64,000 bases of DNA, taken from contig NC_015146.1 in the NCBI RefSeq assembly GCF_000189535.1, forward strand, positions 1-64,000, given 5' to 3'. Under the pieces are notes generated by a model. It had not been told where the DNA came from. It made no database searches and was given only the letters and a program-made list of their open reading frames with translations. Positions 16,026-24,470 of this stretch are shown here, in pieces (the stretch's first letter is position 1; each line of letters opens with the position of its first letter). The translations under genes and the position numbers were made by a program. Origin of the DNA: Pseudarthrobacter phenanthrenivorans Sphe3 (GTDB lineage: Bacteria; Actinomycetota; Actinomycetes; Actinomycetales; Micrococcaceae).

Positions 16026-17135
16026 TCAAGCGGCGTTTCGGTGTTGCCTGGTGTTCGGGACGATGTGCTGGTGGCCGGGGTTGAGGATGAAGTAGACCTC
16101 TCGGGCGAGGTATCGCTTCAGGCAGCGGATGATCTCCATCTTGGAGTGCCCCTCGGCGGTCTTTTTCGCGACGTACGTCTGCGTTCTCGGGTCGAGCCTG
16201 ATCCGGCTGATGACGGCGAGGTGCAGGGCGCGGTTGGCTTGGCGGTCGCCGCCGCGGTTGAGTCGGTGCCGTTGTGTCATTCCGGAGGACGCGGGTAGGG
16301 GTGAAGCGCCGCAGAGCATCGCGAATGCGGCTTCGGATTTCATCCGCTCGGGGTTGTCACCGGCCGTTACGAGGAACTGTCCAGCGACTTCGATGCCGAT
16401 TCCGACGCGTTCGAGGAGTTGGGGTGCGAGGGCTTGGACGATGGGGTTGATGAGCTCGTCCAGGTCGGTTATCTCGTCGGTGAGTTCCAGGTAGCGGCGG
16501 GCCAGGGACTTCATCGAGACCCGGTAGGCGGTGATGGGGTCGGTCGCGTTTGATACGTCCGGCCGCCATGCAGCGAGGGTGCGGATGAGCTGCATCCGGG
16601 TCAGGTGGCGGACTTGGTCGCGAAGCACCTCCGGCGCGGAGACGATCGACATCCGAAGGAGTTGCAGGGCGCTGCGGCGCTCCCGGACCGCGTGCGCGCG
16701 GGTGATGCGCAGCACGCGCAGAGCTTCGACGGCGCCGTCCTTGCTTTTTGGGATGCTGGTGCGTCGGCCATGCAGTGCGGCGCGGGCTGCATTGATTGCG
16801 TCCAGATCGTCGTCCTTGCCTTTACGGCGGCGGTCAGACCGGTCGGGCCGGTCGACCTCAAGGATCATGACACCGGCTTTGGCAAGGTGTCGGGTCAGGC
16901 CGGCACCATAGGATCCGGTGCCCTCGACACCGATCCGGGCCAAGTCACCGAAATCGCCGATCCAGGCGAGCATTGCCCGGTAGCCGGTGCGTGTTGTCGG
17001 GAAGCTCTTAGTGCCCAGCACTGTCTCGCCGGCATCGATGACGGCGGCGACGTGGAGTTCTTTGTGCGTGTCGACGCCGGCGAAGACGGGCGTCGGTGCC
17101 TGGTCCGGCTCGCTGGTTTCGGGCGTTCTGGTCAT
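16026..17135 (-). CDS. IS110 family transposase (DEDD/serine)
   Basis: A 369-residue intact IS110 transposase. RuvC-like residues are in VFAGVDTHKELHVAA, GVEGTGSYGAGL and KGKDDDLDAINA; the C-terminal transposase domain carries GASPLPASSGMTQRHRLNRG with the catalytic serine. ATG at 17135 is chosen because GGAGGAAAACGAC precedes it. This family uses a bridge RNA from the element's non-coding end to choose target and donor sites. It looks functional. Confidence 0.88.
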   Translation of the reverse strand: MTRTPETSEPDQAPTPVFAGVDTHKELHVAAVIDAGETVLGTKSFPTTRTGYRAMLAWIGDFGDLARIGVEGTGSYGAGLTRHLAKAGVMILEVDRPDRSDRRRKGKDDDLDAINAARAALHGRRTSIPKSKDGAVEALRVLRITRAHAVRERRSALQLLRMSIVSAPEVLRDQVRHLTRMQLIRTLAAWRPDVSNATDPITAYRVSMKSLARRYLELTDEITDLDELINPIVQALAPQLLERVGIGIEVAGQFLVTAGDNPERMKSEAAFAMLCGASPLPASSGMTQRHRLNRGGDRQANRALHLAVISRIRLDPRTQTYVAKKTAEGHSKMEIIRCLKRYLAREVYFILNPGHQHIVPNTRQHRNAA

Positions 17136-17425
17136 GTCGTTTTCCTCCGGTCCATCCGATGTGCAAGGGGCACGGCCCCGGGCATCGACCACCGGCGGAC
17201 AAGACAGTGATGAGCACACTTGGCGCAGGCTCTCCTTAGGTCACTCCGGCGGCGAGGCCTAGCGCCTCACTGGGTACGCCTGGGGACTGACAGATCCGGG
17301 GAAAGACACAGCTGTCGATCGGAGTGAGGGTCAAGAACCCTGGGCGCACCCGGCACCAGCATCCTGTCGCATCCATCACCCTGCGAGTCAAGGATCCTCA
17401 GGGAATACCGGTTCCGACAGTCTCA
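17136..17425 (-). ncRNA. Candidate bridge-RNA region of IS110 element 1
   Basis: This 290-base stretch between the transposase start and the element edge has no convincing gene. It contains several short inverted repeats (for example GACAGTGAGACTGTC near 17416-17430). Its position matches the bridge-RNA-coding end of IS110-group elements. The assignment rests on position alone; no fold was computed. Confidence 0.4.
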
Positions 17426-18012
17426 CTGTCCGAGTGGACTACCGTGCCGGCCGGTTTCCTCAGGGCCACAGCGTGGTCCAGGGCGGCGACGGCCAGGGAC
17501 GCTTTCATCCTCCCGTCCATCGAGTACCCGACGATCCGGTTCGAATGCAGGTCCTTGATCGCGCACAGGTACAGCTTGCCCTCCGCGGTGTGGTGCTCGG
17601 TGATGTCCGTGAGCCATTTCCGGTTCGGTGCCGTGGCACTGAAGTCCCGTTCGATGAGGTCATCGTGGACCGGAGGGCCGGCCTTGAGCCCTGACCGGCG
17701 CCGGCGGTGGATCACCGAGAGGATGCCGTTCTGGGAGCACAGCCGCCAGATCCGGCATTCGCTGGCCACGGGATGGGGTCCGGCGTTGATCTCATCGGCG
17801 ATGAACCGGTAGCCGAAGGCAGGATCGTCGCGGTGGTGGTCGTGGGCGGCGTTGATCAGGTGGGCTTCCTCCCAGTCCCGGGTGGGGACGGGGTTGGCGG
17901 CCCACTGGTAGTAGGCCTGTCTGGAGAAATTCAGTACCCGGCAGGACACTGCCACGGGGACCCTGATCGGGGCGTCCCTGGCAGCCAGTTCGCGGACCAG
18001 CGGGTACATCAT
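17426..18012 (-). pseudogene. IS3-B transposase OrfB, N-terminal part
   Basis: Encodes the first ~195 residues of an IS3-family OrfB: HTH_21-like region FSRQAYYQWAANP, FGYRFIADEINAG, and the first catalytic aspartate in RKWLTDITEHHTAEGKLYL. It is cut at VVHSD, exactly before the conserved second catalytic region, by IS110 element 1. Together with 15716-16010 and 18009-18198 it forms one broken IS3 element. Confidence 0.8.
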
Positions 18013-18198
18013 TTTTTTGGATTGATGTCCCGGGACAGGTAGGCCACGGCACGGCGCATGACTTCGGCTTCCTGTTCCAGGAGCCGGATGCGTTTGTTGG
18101 CCTCCCGCAACTTCGCGGCGTCATCGGACACGGCCCCGGACTTCACCCCATCTTCTCTGTCGGCGATCTTCATCCAGCGGTGCAGTGCAGCGGGCGAG
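18009..18198 (-). pseudogene. IS3-B OrfA, C-terminal part
   Basis: Encodes the end of an IS3 OrfA protein, LHRWMKIADREDGVKSGA and the leucine-zipper-like segment LREANKRIRLLEQEAEVM ending RDINPKK. Its last codons overlap the OrfB start by 4 bases. The N-terminus is lost at 18199, where the end of a different IS3 element (IS3-A) abuts. Confidence 0.75.
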
Positions 18199-18300
18199 TG
18201 AGGTGTGTCAAGGATGTGAGACAGTCGCGTAGTTTCTTTTCGGTCAGGCAGCAGCGGGAAGCTGTTGGTTTCTGGTTGTGAAGTTGGCCATAGCCGTCGC
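18199..18300 (-). repeat. Terminal remnant of the IS3-A element (102 bp)
   Basis: Nearly identical to the end of the complete IS3-A copy at 21827-21929: the terminal repeat TGAGGTGTGTCAAGG-ATGTGAGACAG followed by the last codons of its OrfB (QQLPAAA). The rest of the element is missing. Confidence 0.85.
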
Positions 18301-18876
18301 GAACACGACAGACCCGCAGTCGCGGATGATGCCCACACGGCTGGGGTTCGTCCAGGGGTACAACGCGCAGGTCGCCGTCACGGGTGACCATCTCATCGCC
18401 GCCGTCGATGTGAACCAGCAGCCCAACGACATGCCCTCGTTCGTTCCCATGATGACCGCGGCCACCGACGCCGCATCGGGCCTGCATGCGAGAACTGGCT
18501 CGCCCGAGCACCGTATTGGGGTCGTGCTGGCCGATGCCGGCTACTGCAGCAACAAGAACCTGGAGGCACCGGGCCCCGACAGGATCATCGCCCTGGGCAA
18601 GGGCCGCGAACAGCACGCCGAGGCAGTGTGCGATCATCGGCATCGGGCCCGCCGCCGGCCGGGGCGAACGTCCGGGAAGCGATGGCCCATCGCCTCCGAA
18701 CCCCTGAAGGATCAGCCGCATACAAGCGCCGGGGCGCAACCGTCGAACCCAGCATCGGCACCCTCAAGACGATCCTGAGCAGATTCTCCCGCAGAGGCCT
18801 CGACGCAGCCCGAAGCGAGCTGAACCTCGCGGCCGCCGCCTACAACATTCGGAAGATTCACACGGCAACGGCCTGA
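18298..18876 (+). pseudogene. IS1182-like transposase, C-terminal part, frameshifted
   Basis: Frame one carries MMPTRLGFVQGYNAQVAV, DVNQQPNDMPSFVPM and VVLADAGYCSNKNLEA, the DDE core of an IS1182/IS4-superfamily transposase. Around 18630-18650 the reading moves to another frame (LRTPEGSAAYKRRGATVEPS, ARSELNLAAAAYNIRK). The N-terminal half is missing at the joint with the IS3-A remnant. It is not functional. Confidence 0.7.
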
Positions 18877-18971
18877 GGCCCCGACGGTGCCCGGCCAAGC
18901 CCGCCGCCGCTTACCCCGACCGATAGGCCCCTCGTCACCGCCCGGGCTGGGACACGCCATTCTGCGACAGG

Positions 18972-20017
18972 CTCCATAATCCAGGAACGGGATGAACTCT
19001 TCCCACGCGTTCTCCCATAGCCGCACGATCGCGCCATACTTCTTGCCCCAACGCTCCGTGAGCTCCTCGAATGCTGCCATGGCCGCTGCCGCCTTTACGG
19101 CGGTGTAGATCGGTTTGACGTCCCGTTTGAGCGCGTCCCAGTCCTTTTTCGAGGCCAGCCGGAAGGTGTTGCGGATCAGGTGGATGATGCACGTCTGCAC
19201 CGTCGTCAGCGGCCAGACATTGCCCACTACTTCCGGCAGGCCCTTGAGTCCGTCGCAGACCAGGAAGAAGCTGTCTTTCACACCACGGTTCTTGATGTCG
19301 GTGAGAACGCTCATCCAGAACTTCGCACCTTCGCCGCCGGCCCCGGCCCACAGGCCCAGGATGTCCTTCTCTCCGTCCAGGATGACGCCAATGGCGGCGT
19401 AGATCGGCCGGTTGGCCACCTGACCATCCCGAATCTTGACCGCAATGGCGTCGATGAAGATCGCCGCGTAGACCTGGCATCAAGCGGCCGGTTCTGCCAC
19501 TCATTCATCTCCTCGATGACCCTGTCCGTGATCCGCGAGATGGTTTCCTTGGAAACGGAAGCCCCTAGATCTCGACGAAATGTGCGCTGATTTCCCCTGT
19601 TGTCAGGCCTTTGGCGTAGAGCGAGAGGACCATCTCGTCCACCCCATTCAAGCGGCGCTGGCGCTTCCGGACAATGACCGGCTCGAACGTGCCCGCCCGG
19701 TCGCGCGGAACGTCGATGCCCACCGGCCCGGTGGTCCCCGTCAGCACAGTCTTGGACCGGGTCCCGTTGCGGACGTTGCCGGTCTCTTTCCCGGCTGCGT
19801 CGTGTTTCTCATAGCCGAGGTGCTCTGTGAGCTCCTCATCCAACGCGGTCTCTATGACCGTCTTGGTCAGCTGCTTGAGCAGCCCGTCAGGACCAGTCAG
19901 AGACAGTCCCTGTTCCCGGGCCATCCTCACCAGCTCACGGGCGGCCTCAGCCTCCGTAATTTCCTTTGGTTTCGCAGTGGTGTCCGCAGTCTTCACGGCG
20001 TCCAGTGTCACCGGCAT
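18972..20017 (-). pseudogene. IS256-family (mutator) transposase with two frameshifts, C-terminus lost
   Basis: The N-terminal frame (20017 to 19565) has EELTEHLGYEKHDAAGKETG, RNGTRSKTV and LYAKGLTTGEISAHF. One base is missing at 19570 (TAC to TAG before GGG) and another near 19483, after which VANRPIYAAIGVILDGEKDI, SVLTDIKNRGVKDSFF and FIPFLDY continue the IS256 fold. Homology stops at ~18972, where it joins the IS1182 fragment. The gene is dead. Confidence 0.8.
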
Positions 20018-20116
20018 ATCCAGCTCATTCCTGCCAAGCAGACCGCCTGGCGTGTCGAGCCGGATCCACCGTTAATTCCACAGTCCCGCCACGCCGAAAG
20101 ATTAACACAAATAAGA

Positions 20117-20133
20117 CTAAGTAAACGGCATTG
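20117..20133. repeat. IS4-type terminal sequence, 17 bp
   Basis: CTAAGTAAACGGCATTG is identical to the outer end of the IS4-family fragment at 63305-63321. Here it stands alone between the IS256 remnant and the gentisate dioxygenase remnant, marking an old insertion boundary. Confidence 0.7.
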
Positions 20134-20138
20134 CACCT

Positions 20139-20258
20139 AAGGCAGTTCCTTTTGTCTGGGAATGGAGCAGCCTCATTGGCTTGGCGGAACGCGCCGGCGA
20201 GCTCGTGCCGGTCGGCATGGGCGGCGAAAGGCGGGCCATCGGGCTGGTCAATCCCCGT
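20139..20258 (+). pseudogene. Remnant of a second gentisate 1,2-dioxygenase gene
   Basis: Forty codons read KAVPFVWEWSSLIG then LAERAGELVPVG and GGERRAIGLVNP. This aligns without gaps to residues ~57-95 of the dioxygenase at 4497-5618 (KAVPHVWRWNDLYP, LAARAGDLVPVG, GGERRAIALANP). No start, stop or other part of the gene remains. It begins immediately after an IS4 end and shows that a paralogous gentisate cluster once lay here, next to the GntR gene. Confidence 0.8.
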
Positions 20259-20309
20259 CATGATTCACGGGGTGGCCTCTGGCTCTTGGGGGCAAGAAAT
20301 GGCCCTTCT

Positions 20310-20325
20310 GAAATGTTAGAATTTC
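20310..20325 (+). promoter_or_regulatory. Operator-like repeat before the gntR gene
   Basis: GAAATGTTAGAATTTC has GAAAT/ATTTC arms and contains a TTAG half-site. A related sequence (ATTCTAA...CATTTCA) occurs at the promoters at 44.68 kb and 48.18 kb. It lies 5 bases before the GntR start codon, where binding would block expression. Autoregulation is inferred. Confidence 0.4.
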
Positions 20326-20329
20326 CTTC

Positions 20330-21043
20330 ATGGATGCCATGAAGGATCGGTGGAACGGCGACGATCTCCTTAGCGCCGAGAGCCAGTCCCGGTCGCGAAA
20401 GAGGGACTTCGTATATGACGCGATTAAGCGCTCGCTCATCATGGGGGAGTACTCGCTGGGCGAGGAGCTAGTTGCCCTCAAAATCGCCACCACATTCGGA
20501 ACGAGCCGGCAGCCAGTGATGGATGCCCTCAGGAAACTCCAACTCGATGGCTTCGTGGAAGTTGTGCCACAGGTCGGCGTCCGGGTTGTGCGCCCCTCGC
20601 CGGCCGGGACAGTGGACTACTACCGCATTTTCGGGGCACTCGAAGGCATCGCTGCAGAAATGGCAGCCGAGCGCCGAACGGCTTCGGGGCTGGTAATCCT
20701 GCGCAACGCGGTCGAACTTTCTTCTCGCATGGTTGAAGAGGACCCTGATCTTCCCATGGAGGAGTACCTGAGCCTCAATCGCCGCGTTCACCGGGCTATA
20801 CATTTCCTTGCCCAGCCGGGCGACACCCTGAACATCGCCAGGACCTACTGGGACCGCAGTGACTTCCTGATGGCCATCACCAGCAAATTAGGGCCGAAGC
20901 AGTGGTTTTTGTCCGCAGACCACGAACATCATGCAATCCTCGATGCCATCGCCAACGGGGACGGCTCCAGTGCCCGGGAACTTGCGACTCAGCATCTCGT
21001 TTCCATCGGTGGTTTTGTTGCCGAGAAGCTGACCGAGCTGTAG
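20330..21043 (+). CDS. GntR family regulator, FCD (FadR-like) type
   Basis: A 237-residue regulator. The GntR winged helix spans ~25-95 (VYDAIKRSLIMGEYSLGEEL, SRQPVMDALRKLQLDGFVEV, GVRVV). The C-terminal all-helical FCD domain has YYRIFGALEGIAAEMAA, YLSLNRRVHRAIHFLA and DHEHHAILDAIANGD with metal/ligand-binding histidines. FCD regulators respond to carboxylates. It lies beside a gentisate dioxygenase remnant and 4 kb before the Rieske dioxygenase operon. Start is ATG 20330 or 20339; neither has a strong ribosome site. Confidence 0.85.
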   Translation: MDAMKDRWNGDDLLSAESQSRSRKRDFVYDAIKRSLIMGEYSLGEELVALKIATTFGTSRQPVMDALRKLQLDGFVEVVPQVGVRVVRPSPAGTVDYYRIFGALEGIAAEMAAERRTASGLVILRNAVELSSRMVEEDPDLPMEEYLSLNRRVHRAIHFLAQPGDTLNIARTYWDRSDFLMAITSKLGPKQWFLSADHEHHAILDAIANGDGSSARELATQHLVSIGGFVAEKLTEL

Positions 21044-21064
21044 ACGAAGCTATTAAGCGTCGGC

Positions 21065-21195
21065 ACAGCGGGGTACCGCCGGATGGCCACCGCGACGGTG
21101 GACCGGCTGCTGCACCAAGCCCACGTCTGCCAAACCACCGGCGACTCCGTCGCCTCACCCAGGTACTGGACGGAAAGGGAGTCATGCCACTGACC
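21065..21195 (+). pseudogene. IS21 IstB C-terminal remnant
   Basis: About 40 codons match the end of IstB helper ATPases: MATATVDRLLHQAHVCQTTG DSV in two runs, almost the same as in the IstB fragment at 39685-40200 (IATATVARLLHHAHVCQTSG). It begins just after the gntR stop codon; nothing else of the element is nearby. Confidence 0.65.
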
Positions 21196-21493
21196 TAAAC
21201 ACCCCGGTGGCCAGCAACCCAACCTGCCCGGGCGAGTTCTAGTGATCGTTGCAACGCCCCCGAATAATCGGGAGTCGCAACACCATGGAATCAACATCGA
21301 AAAATAGTCTCTACCTTAAGGAAAAAATCTCCTTCAACGGAAGAATCGGCGTCGAGCACCGGGGCGCTCGGGAAGCGTTCCCAGCAGTCCCACACCCGTG
21401 CCCAAAGACAGGATGTCCTGGCCGCCGTGGCGCGCCTGAGAACTGTCGCCGAGGGCTCAGGTGTGTCAAGCCCCGGGTTTTGTGGAGGCGTTT
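21196..21493. other. No gene seen; IS edge debris
   Basis: These ~300 bases carry no credible coding frame. GATCGTTGCAAC near 21243 and the GTGTGTCAAG near 21465 resemble IS termini, the latter probably the outer end of the IS3-F fragment that follows. The rest is unassigned. Confidence 0.4.
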
Positions 21494-21806
21494 TTAGTTG
21501 GAAATTGAGAGCAGTTCCGGGGCCGGGTGGACTGCGTGGAGCTGCTCGTATTCGACTGGCGGGACATGGCCGATCTCGCCGTGGAGACGCCGGTGGTTGA
21601 ACCAATCTACGTACTCAGCCACGGCGACCTCGAGATGGTTGATGTCCCGCCATGGGCCCTTGTTGCGGACAAGTTCGGCCTTGAACAGTGAGTTGAACGC
21701 CTCGGCGAGGGCATTGTCATAGCTATCGCCCTTGGACCCAACGGAGGCCACAGCGTCTGCTTCGTCCAGTCGCTGGGTGTAGCGGATCGCACGGTACTGG
21801 GCAGGT
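21494..21806 (-). pseudogene. IS3-F transposase OrfB, C-terminal part
   Basis: Encodes QYRAIRYTQRLDEADAVASV, GDSYDNALAEAFNSLFKAEL with the catalytic glutamate, and DWFNHRRLHGEIGHVPP, the end of an actinobacterial IS3 OrfB distinct from IS3-A and IS3-B. It is cut before the codon CAG of the conserved G-(S/T)-Q-Y motif by an IS30-type terminal sequence at 21807-21826. Confidence 0.75.
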
Positions 21807-21826
21807 TCATCTGGTCGTTGCAACAC
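21807..21826. repeat. IS30-type terminal sequence
   Basis: GTTCATCTGGTCGTTGCAAC resembles the 28-bp inverted repeat of the IS30 element at 36434-39339 (GGATTCAACCGGTCGTCGC and on). It directly abuts IS3-F at the CAG codon on one side and IS3-A at 21827 on the other, so only this end of the IS30-like element survives. Confidence 0.55.
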
Positions 21827-21871
21827 TGAGGTGTGTCAAGGATGTGAGACAGTCGCGTAGTTTCTTTTCGG

Positions 21872-22756
21872 TCAGGCAGCAGCGGGAAGCTGTTGGTTTC
21901 TGGTTGTGAAGTTGGCCATAGCCGTCGCCGGCCGCAGGCCTTCGTTGTTGGTGTGAGGCCGCCAGCGGTTGTAGAACACTTCGATGTAGCGCATAGTGGC
22001 CAGTCTGGCGTCCTGGCGGGTGGTGAAGCTGTGGTGATGGTAAAACTCGTTTTTCAGCGATGAGAACAGCGATTCCGCCACGGCATTATCCCAGCACACC
22101 CCGGTGGCGCCCATGGATTGGCGGATGTTATTCCCGGCGCACCAGGCGCCCATTTCGCGTGACGTGTACTGCGTTCCATGATCACTGTGGAAAATCGCGT
22201 TGGGACTCAAATGGCCGCGGTCTCTGGCCATCGTCAGGGCCCCGGTGACCAGCGAAGCGCGCATGTGTTCAGCCATAGCCCAGCCGACGACCATGCGGGT
22301 GCACAGGTCGATGACGGTGGCCAGGTAGAGCCATCCCTCGTCAGTGCGCAGGTAGGTGATGTCTCCGACCAGGCGCGTTCCGGGTGCTTCTGCTGTGAAG
22401 TCCCGGCCGATAAGGTCCGCGAAGACCTTGTCCGGATCTGAGGGGATGGTGGTGCGCTTGAAGGCGCGCATCCGCTTGGCGACCCACCCGTTCTCGGCCA
22501 TAATCCCGGCCACGGTACCCACTGAAACCTCGATGCCGGCGGCGGCCAATTTGGTGTGGACCATACGGTGGCCGAAGATCCCGTCGGAGGAATCGAAGAC
22601 GGTCTTCACCTGATCGGTCAGCTCCCGGCGACGGAGCGCGGTCGGGGTTTCTGCGGCGTCCAGCCACCGGTAATACGTGGCCCGTGGGAGACCAAGCTGA
22701 CGGCACATCCAGGCCACCGGGAAGTCGGCGTTCTTCTCCTGAACAACTCGGTACAA
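21872..22756 (-). CDS. IS3-A OrfB transposase (integrase core)
   Basis: A 294-residue IS3 OrfB. Catalytic DDE residues lie in RLVGDITYLRTDEGWLYLA, NAIFHSDHGTQYTSRE and WDNAVAESLFSSLKNEFYHH. The listed TTG start is only a bookmark: normally the protein is made as an OrfAB fusion by -1 frameshifting at A6G (22794-22800) in orfA, and orfB lies in the -1 frame relative to orfA. Confidence 0.9.
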   Translation of the reverse strand: MYRVVQEKNADFPVAWMCRQLGLPRATYYRWLDAAETPTALRRRELTDQVKTVFDSSDGIFGHRMVHTKLAAAGIEVSVGTVAGIMAENGWVAKRMRAFKRTTIPSDPDKVFADLIGRDFTAEAPGTRLVGDITYLRTDEGWLYLATVIDLCTRMVVGWAMAEHMRASLVTGALTMARDRGHLSPNAIFHSDHGTQYTSREMGAWCAGNNIRQSMGATGVCWDNAVAESLFSSLKNEFYHHHSFTTRQDARLATMRYIEVFYNRWRPHTNNEGLRPATAMANFTTRNQQLPAAA

Positions 22757-22761
22757 GTCCT

Positions 22762-23058
22762 CTACCGTTGTTCTTTGGCGAAGAACGCCGAAACTTTTTT
22801 CAGGAAATCGTTCTCCCTCTCCAGCTCGCGCAGCCGTGCCTCCAAAGCCTTGTATTTCGCAGGATCCACCGGATCATCCGGTTTGCCGCCGCCCTCCGTT
22901 TGCCCTTCACGGGACAGTCGCACCCAGCGTTTCAACGCGGTAACGGAAATGCCGAGCTCCGGAGCGACAGAGGCGGGTGAACGCCCAGATGAAACCACGA
23001 GCTCAACGGCATCAGCCTTGAACTCATCGGAATAGGTAAGTCGAGCAGACATGAGCAC
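22762..23058 (-). CDS. IS3-A OrfA (DNA-binding)
   Basis: A 98-residue protein with an HTH (YSDEFKADAVELVVSSGRSP, LGISVTALKRWVRLS) and a leucine-zipper-like coiled coil (LEARLRELERENDFLKKV). The AAAAAAG run encoding KKV is a typical -1 slippage site that makes the OrfAB transposase. Confidence 0.9.
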   Translation of the reverse strand: MLMSARLTYSDEFKADAVELVVSSGRSPASVAPELGISVTALKRWVRLSREGQTEGGGKPDDPVDPAKYKALEARLRELERENDFLKKVSAFFAKEQR

Positions 23059-23098
23059 AATCCTTTCAAACTGTGTCTCACATCAGTAGTACACCTCA

Positions 23099-23212
23099 GC
23101 TCCCTATCCGGCGGAACGCGCCGGTCCTGGTCGCAGGGTCTTTCCTTGCATCCATGGCCATCCGCGTTGCGCGCTCAAACAGCTCGTTTGGGTACTTCCG
23201 TTGTGCTGGCAT
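23099..23212 (-). pseudogene. Fragment of another IS3 OrfA (N-terminus)
   Basis: From ATG at 23212 the minus strand reads MPAQRKYPNELFERATRMAM then DARKDPATRTGAFRRIG. This is the characteristic start of a widespread actinobacterial IS3 OrfA. It stops at the edge of IS3-A at 23099. The rest of that OrfA is missing. Confidence 0.65.
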
Positions 23213-23252
23213 GGGAATCATCCTTCCGGGTAATCGATGTCTCCATCAAACC

Positions 23253-23680
23253 CGGTGCGATTCACCCGCACCGCGCTGGTGGTCATCCCGCGGCGGTCGT
23301 TCAAAGCGTCGGACGTGGTTGCGGTGCTGGAGAACATCATCGTCGAAACCGGGACCACACCGACCTACGTCAGGTGTGACAACGGCCCGGAATTCACCGC
23401 CGCGGCACTGATCGAGTGGTGCAACACCGCCGGTGTGGACACGGCGTTCATCGACCCGGGATCACCGTGGCAGAACGGCTTCATCGAATCCTTCAACGCC
23501 CAATTCAGAAGGGAACAACTCTCCGGAGAAATCATGGACACCATGGCCGAAGCGAAGTACTTGGCCGAGGAATGGAAAGCTATCTACAATCATGAACGGC
23601 CCCACGGATCCCTGGACGGCATGACGCCGAACCGCTACTGGGAAACCTGGACGCAAGAAAACCAATTAGCTATCGCATAG
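23253..23680 (+). pseudogene. IS3-family integrase, C-terminal part
   Basis: Encodes the last ~140 residues of an IS3 OrfB: VRCDNGPEFTAAALIEWC, AFIDPGSPWQNGFIESFNAQ with the catalytic glutamate, and YNHERPHGSLDGMTPNRYW. The first catalytic aspartate region is gone, so it is inactive. Confidence 0.75.
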
Positions 23681-23752
23681 ACGCTGGACTGCTAATGGGG
23701 GCCCAACCAGATCTGCTGGCCGCCTAGGGGCAATTCCTAATGACCGTTGACA

Positions 23753-23953
23753 GCCGGGAACAGGAATAACTGGCGCGAGGTCGGCTTCCGAAAGGCTGTG
23801 ACGATCCCCGTCGGCAGCGTCAGCTATGGAGCGCCAGTCAGGGTTGCGCAGCAGCATGCCGACGTCGTTAAACCCATCCACTTTTATGAGTACATCGTCA
23901 ACCTGGCGGACTGCCCGTGTACCGTTCGGAGTGCGAATCGTGAGCAACTTCAC
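23753..23953 (-). pseudogene. N-terminal remnant of a second fumarylpyruvate hydrolase
   Basis: From GTG at 23953 the frame reads KLLTIRTPNGTRAVRQ, DGFNDVGMLLRNPDW and LAPVIPVPG. This matches the first ~67 residues of the hydrolase at 3673-4497. After PVPG homology ends and unrelated residues run to a stop at 23666. The start lies just after the stop of the hydroxylase-domain gene upstream, so the two were probably one operon. Confidence 0.8.
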
Positions 23954-23957
23954 GTGC

Positions 23958-24470
23958 TCATCTCTCACTTTCGGTTGGATGCGGGACGTCTTGCTCCCAC
24001 GCCTGGGTTCTTGCGACGGCGTCCGCCTGTCCGGAACGTATCAGATTCACGGCGTACTCAGTGCTGCCGTCGTCGACTATGACACTGGTCAGGCCCTTGC
24101 TCAGCCGAGCTTCCTGTGATAACAGGACGCGGGTGAGCTCAGTGCCGCCCTCGATGACAATCAGGGCGGGCTGATCGGGTAGTTGCGCCACTGCGGACGC
24201 GAGATCCCCACCGGCCCCGGGTGCTGTTACAAGAAGGCCGAAGGCCCCATCAGGATGGTCAGCCCCTGGTCTCGCCAGCACTGCTTCCTGGCCGCTGAAG
24301 TCCATCAAAACAGCTGAGTCCTCGTAGAATCTGAAACCAAGCAGCCGGCCGTCAAACGTCGTTCCGTTCACATGGAGAGGAGCTTTCAGTACGGATTCGC
24401 CGTGCTGGTCCTGCCAGCGGTATCGGTCAGGGTCCGTCCCATCCCTCGTCGGCGTCTGTTCGTGGTCCAT
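23958..24470 (-). CDS. Free-standing homologue of the salicylyl-CoA 5-hydroxylase C-terminal domain
   Basis: A 170-residue protein with no FAD-binding motifs. Its body aligns with the last ~140 residues of the hydroxylase at 9324-10898: DQHGESVLKAPLHVNGTTFD against DRHGNAPLGTPLTAGTAEFS, then LTRVLLSQEARLSKGLTSVI against FTRILLSEEARLGRGLTSVI, then SGQADAV against SGRADAV. It starts with ATG behind AGTAGGACG and has its own charged N-terminus, so it may be a real separate protein rather than a truncation. It sits between an SCP2-domain gene and a hydrolase remnant. Function unknown; a regulatory or docking role for the monooxygenase is a guess. Confidence 0.7.
   Translation of the reverse strand: MDHEQTPTRDGTDPDRYRWQDQHGESVLKAPLHVNGTTFDGRLLGFRFYEDSAVLMDFSGQEAVLARPGADHPDGAFGLLVTAPGAGGDLASAVAQLPDQPALIVIEGGTELTRVLLSQEARLSKGLTSVIVDDGSTEYAVNLIRSGQADAVARTQAWEQDVPHPTESER

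Larger units (their letters stand above)
16011..17425 (-). mobile_element. IS110-family element 1, inserted in IS3-B
   Basis: About 1415 bp between the two halves of the IS3-B OrfB gene. The flanks rejoin to read HSD-R-G-SQF once the element is removed, with CAG/CTG shared at the edges. There are no long terminal inverted repeats, as expected for IS110. It contains one transposase gene and a ~290-base non-coding end upstream of it. Confidence 0.8.
21827..23098 (-). mobile_element. IS3-A, complete copy (1272 bp)
   Basis: Bounded by imperfect inverted repeats TGAGGTGT-N7-ATGTGAGACA at both ends. It carries orfA (22762-23058) and orfB (21872-22756) on the minus strand. Other copies: 61424-62684 (11-bp deletion), 35427-36321 (left end lost), a diverged interrupted copy at 36322-36433 plus 39340-39684, and a 102-bp end at 18199. 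It is the only apparently intact copy in the window. Confidence 0.9.

Noticed and set aside
15716..18198. Two separate IS3 elements on either side of IS110 element 1
   Set aside because: The two OrfB parts rejoin exactly at HSD-R-G-SQF when the IS110 element is removed, so they are one element.
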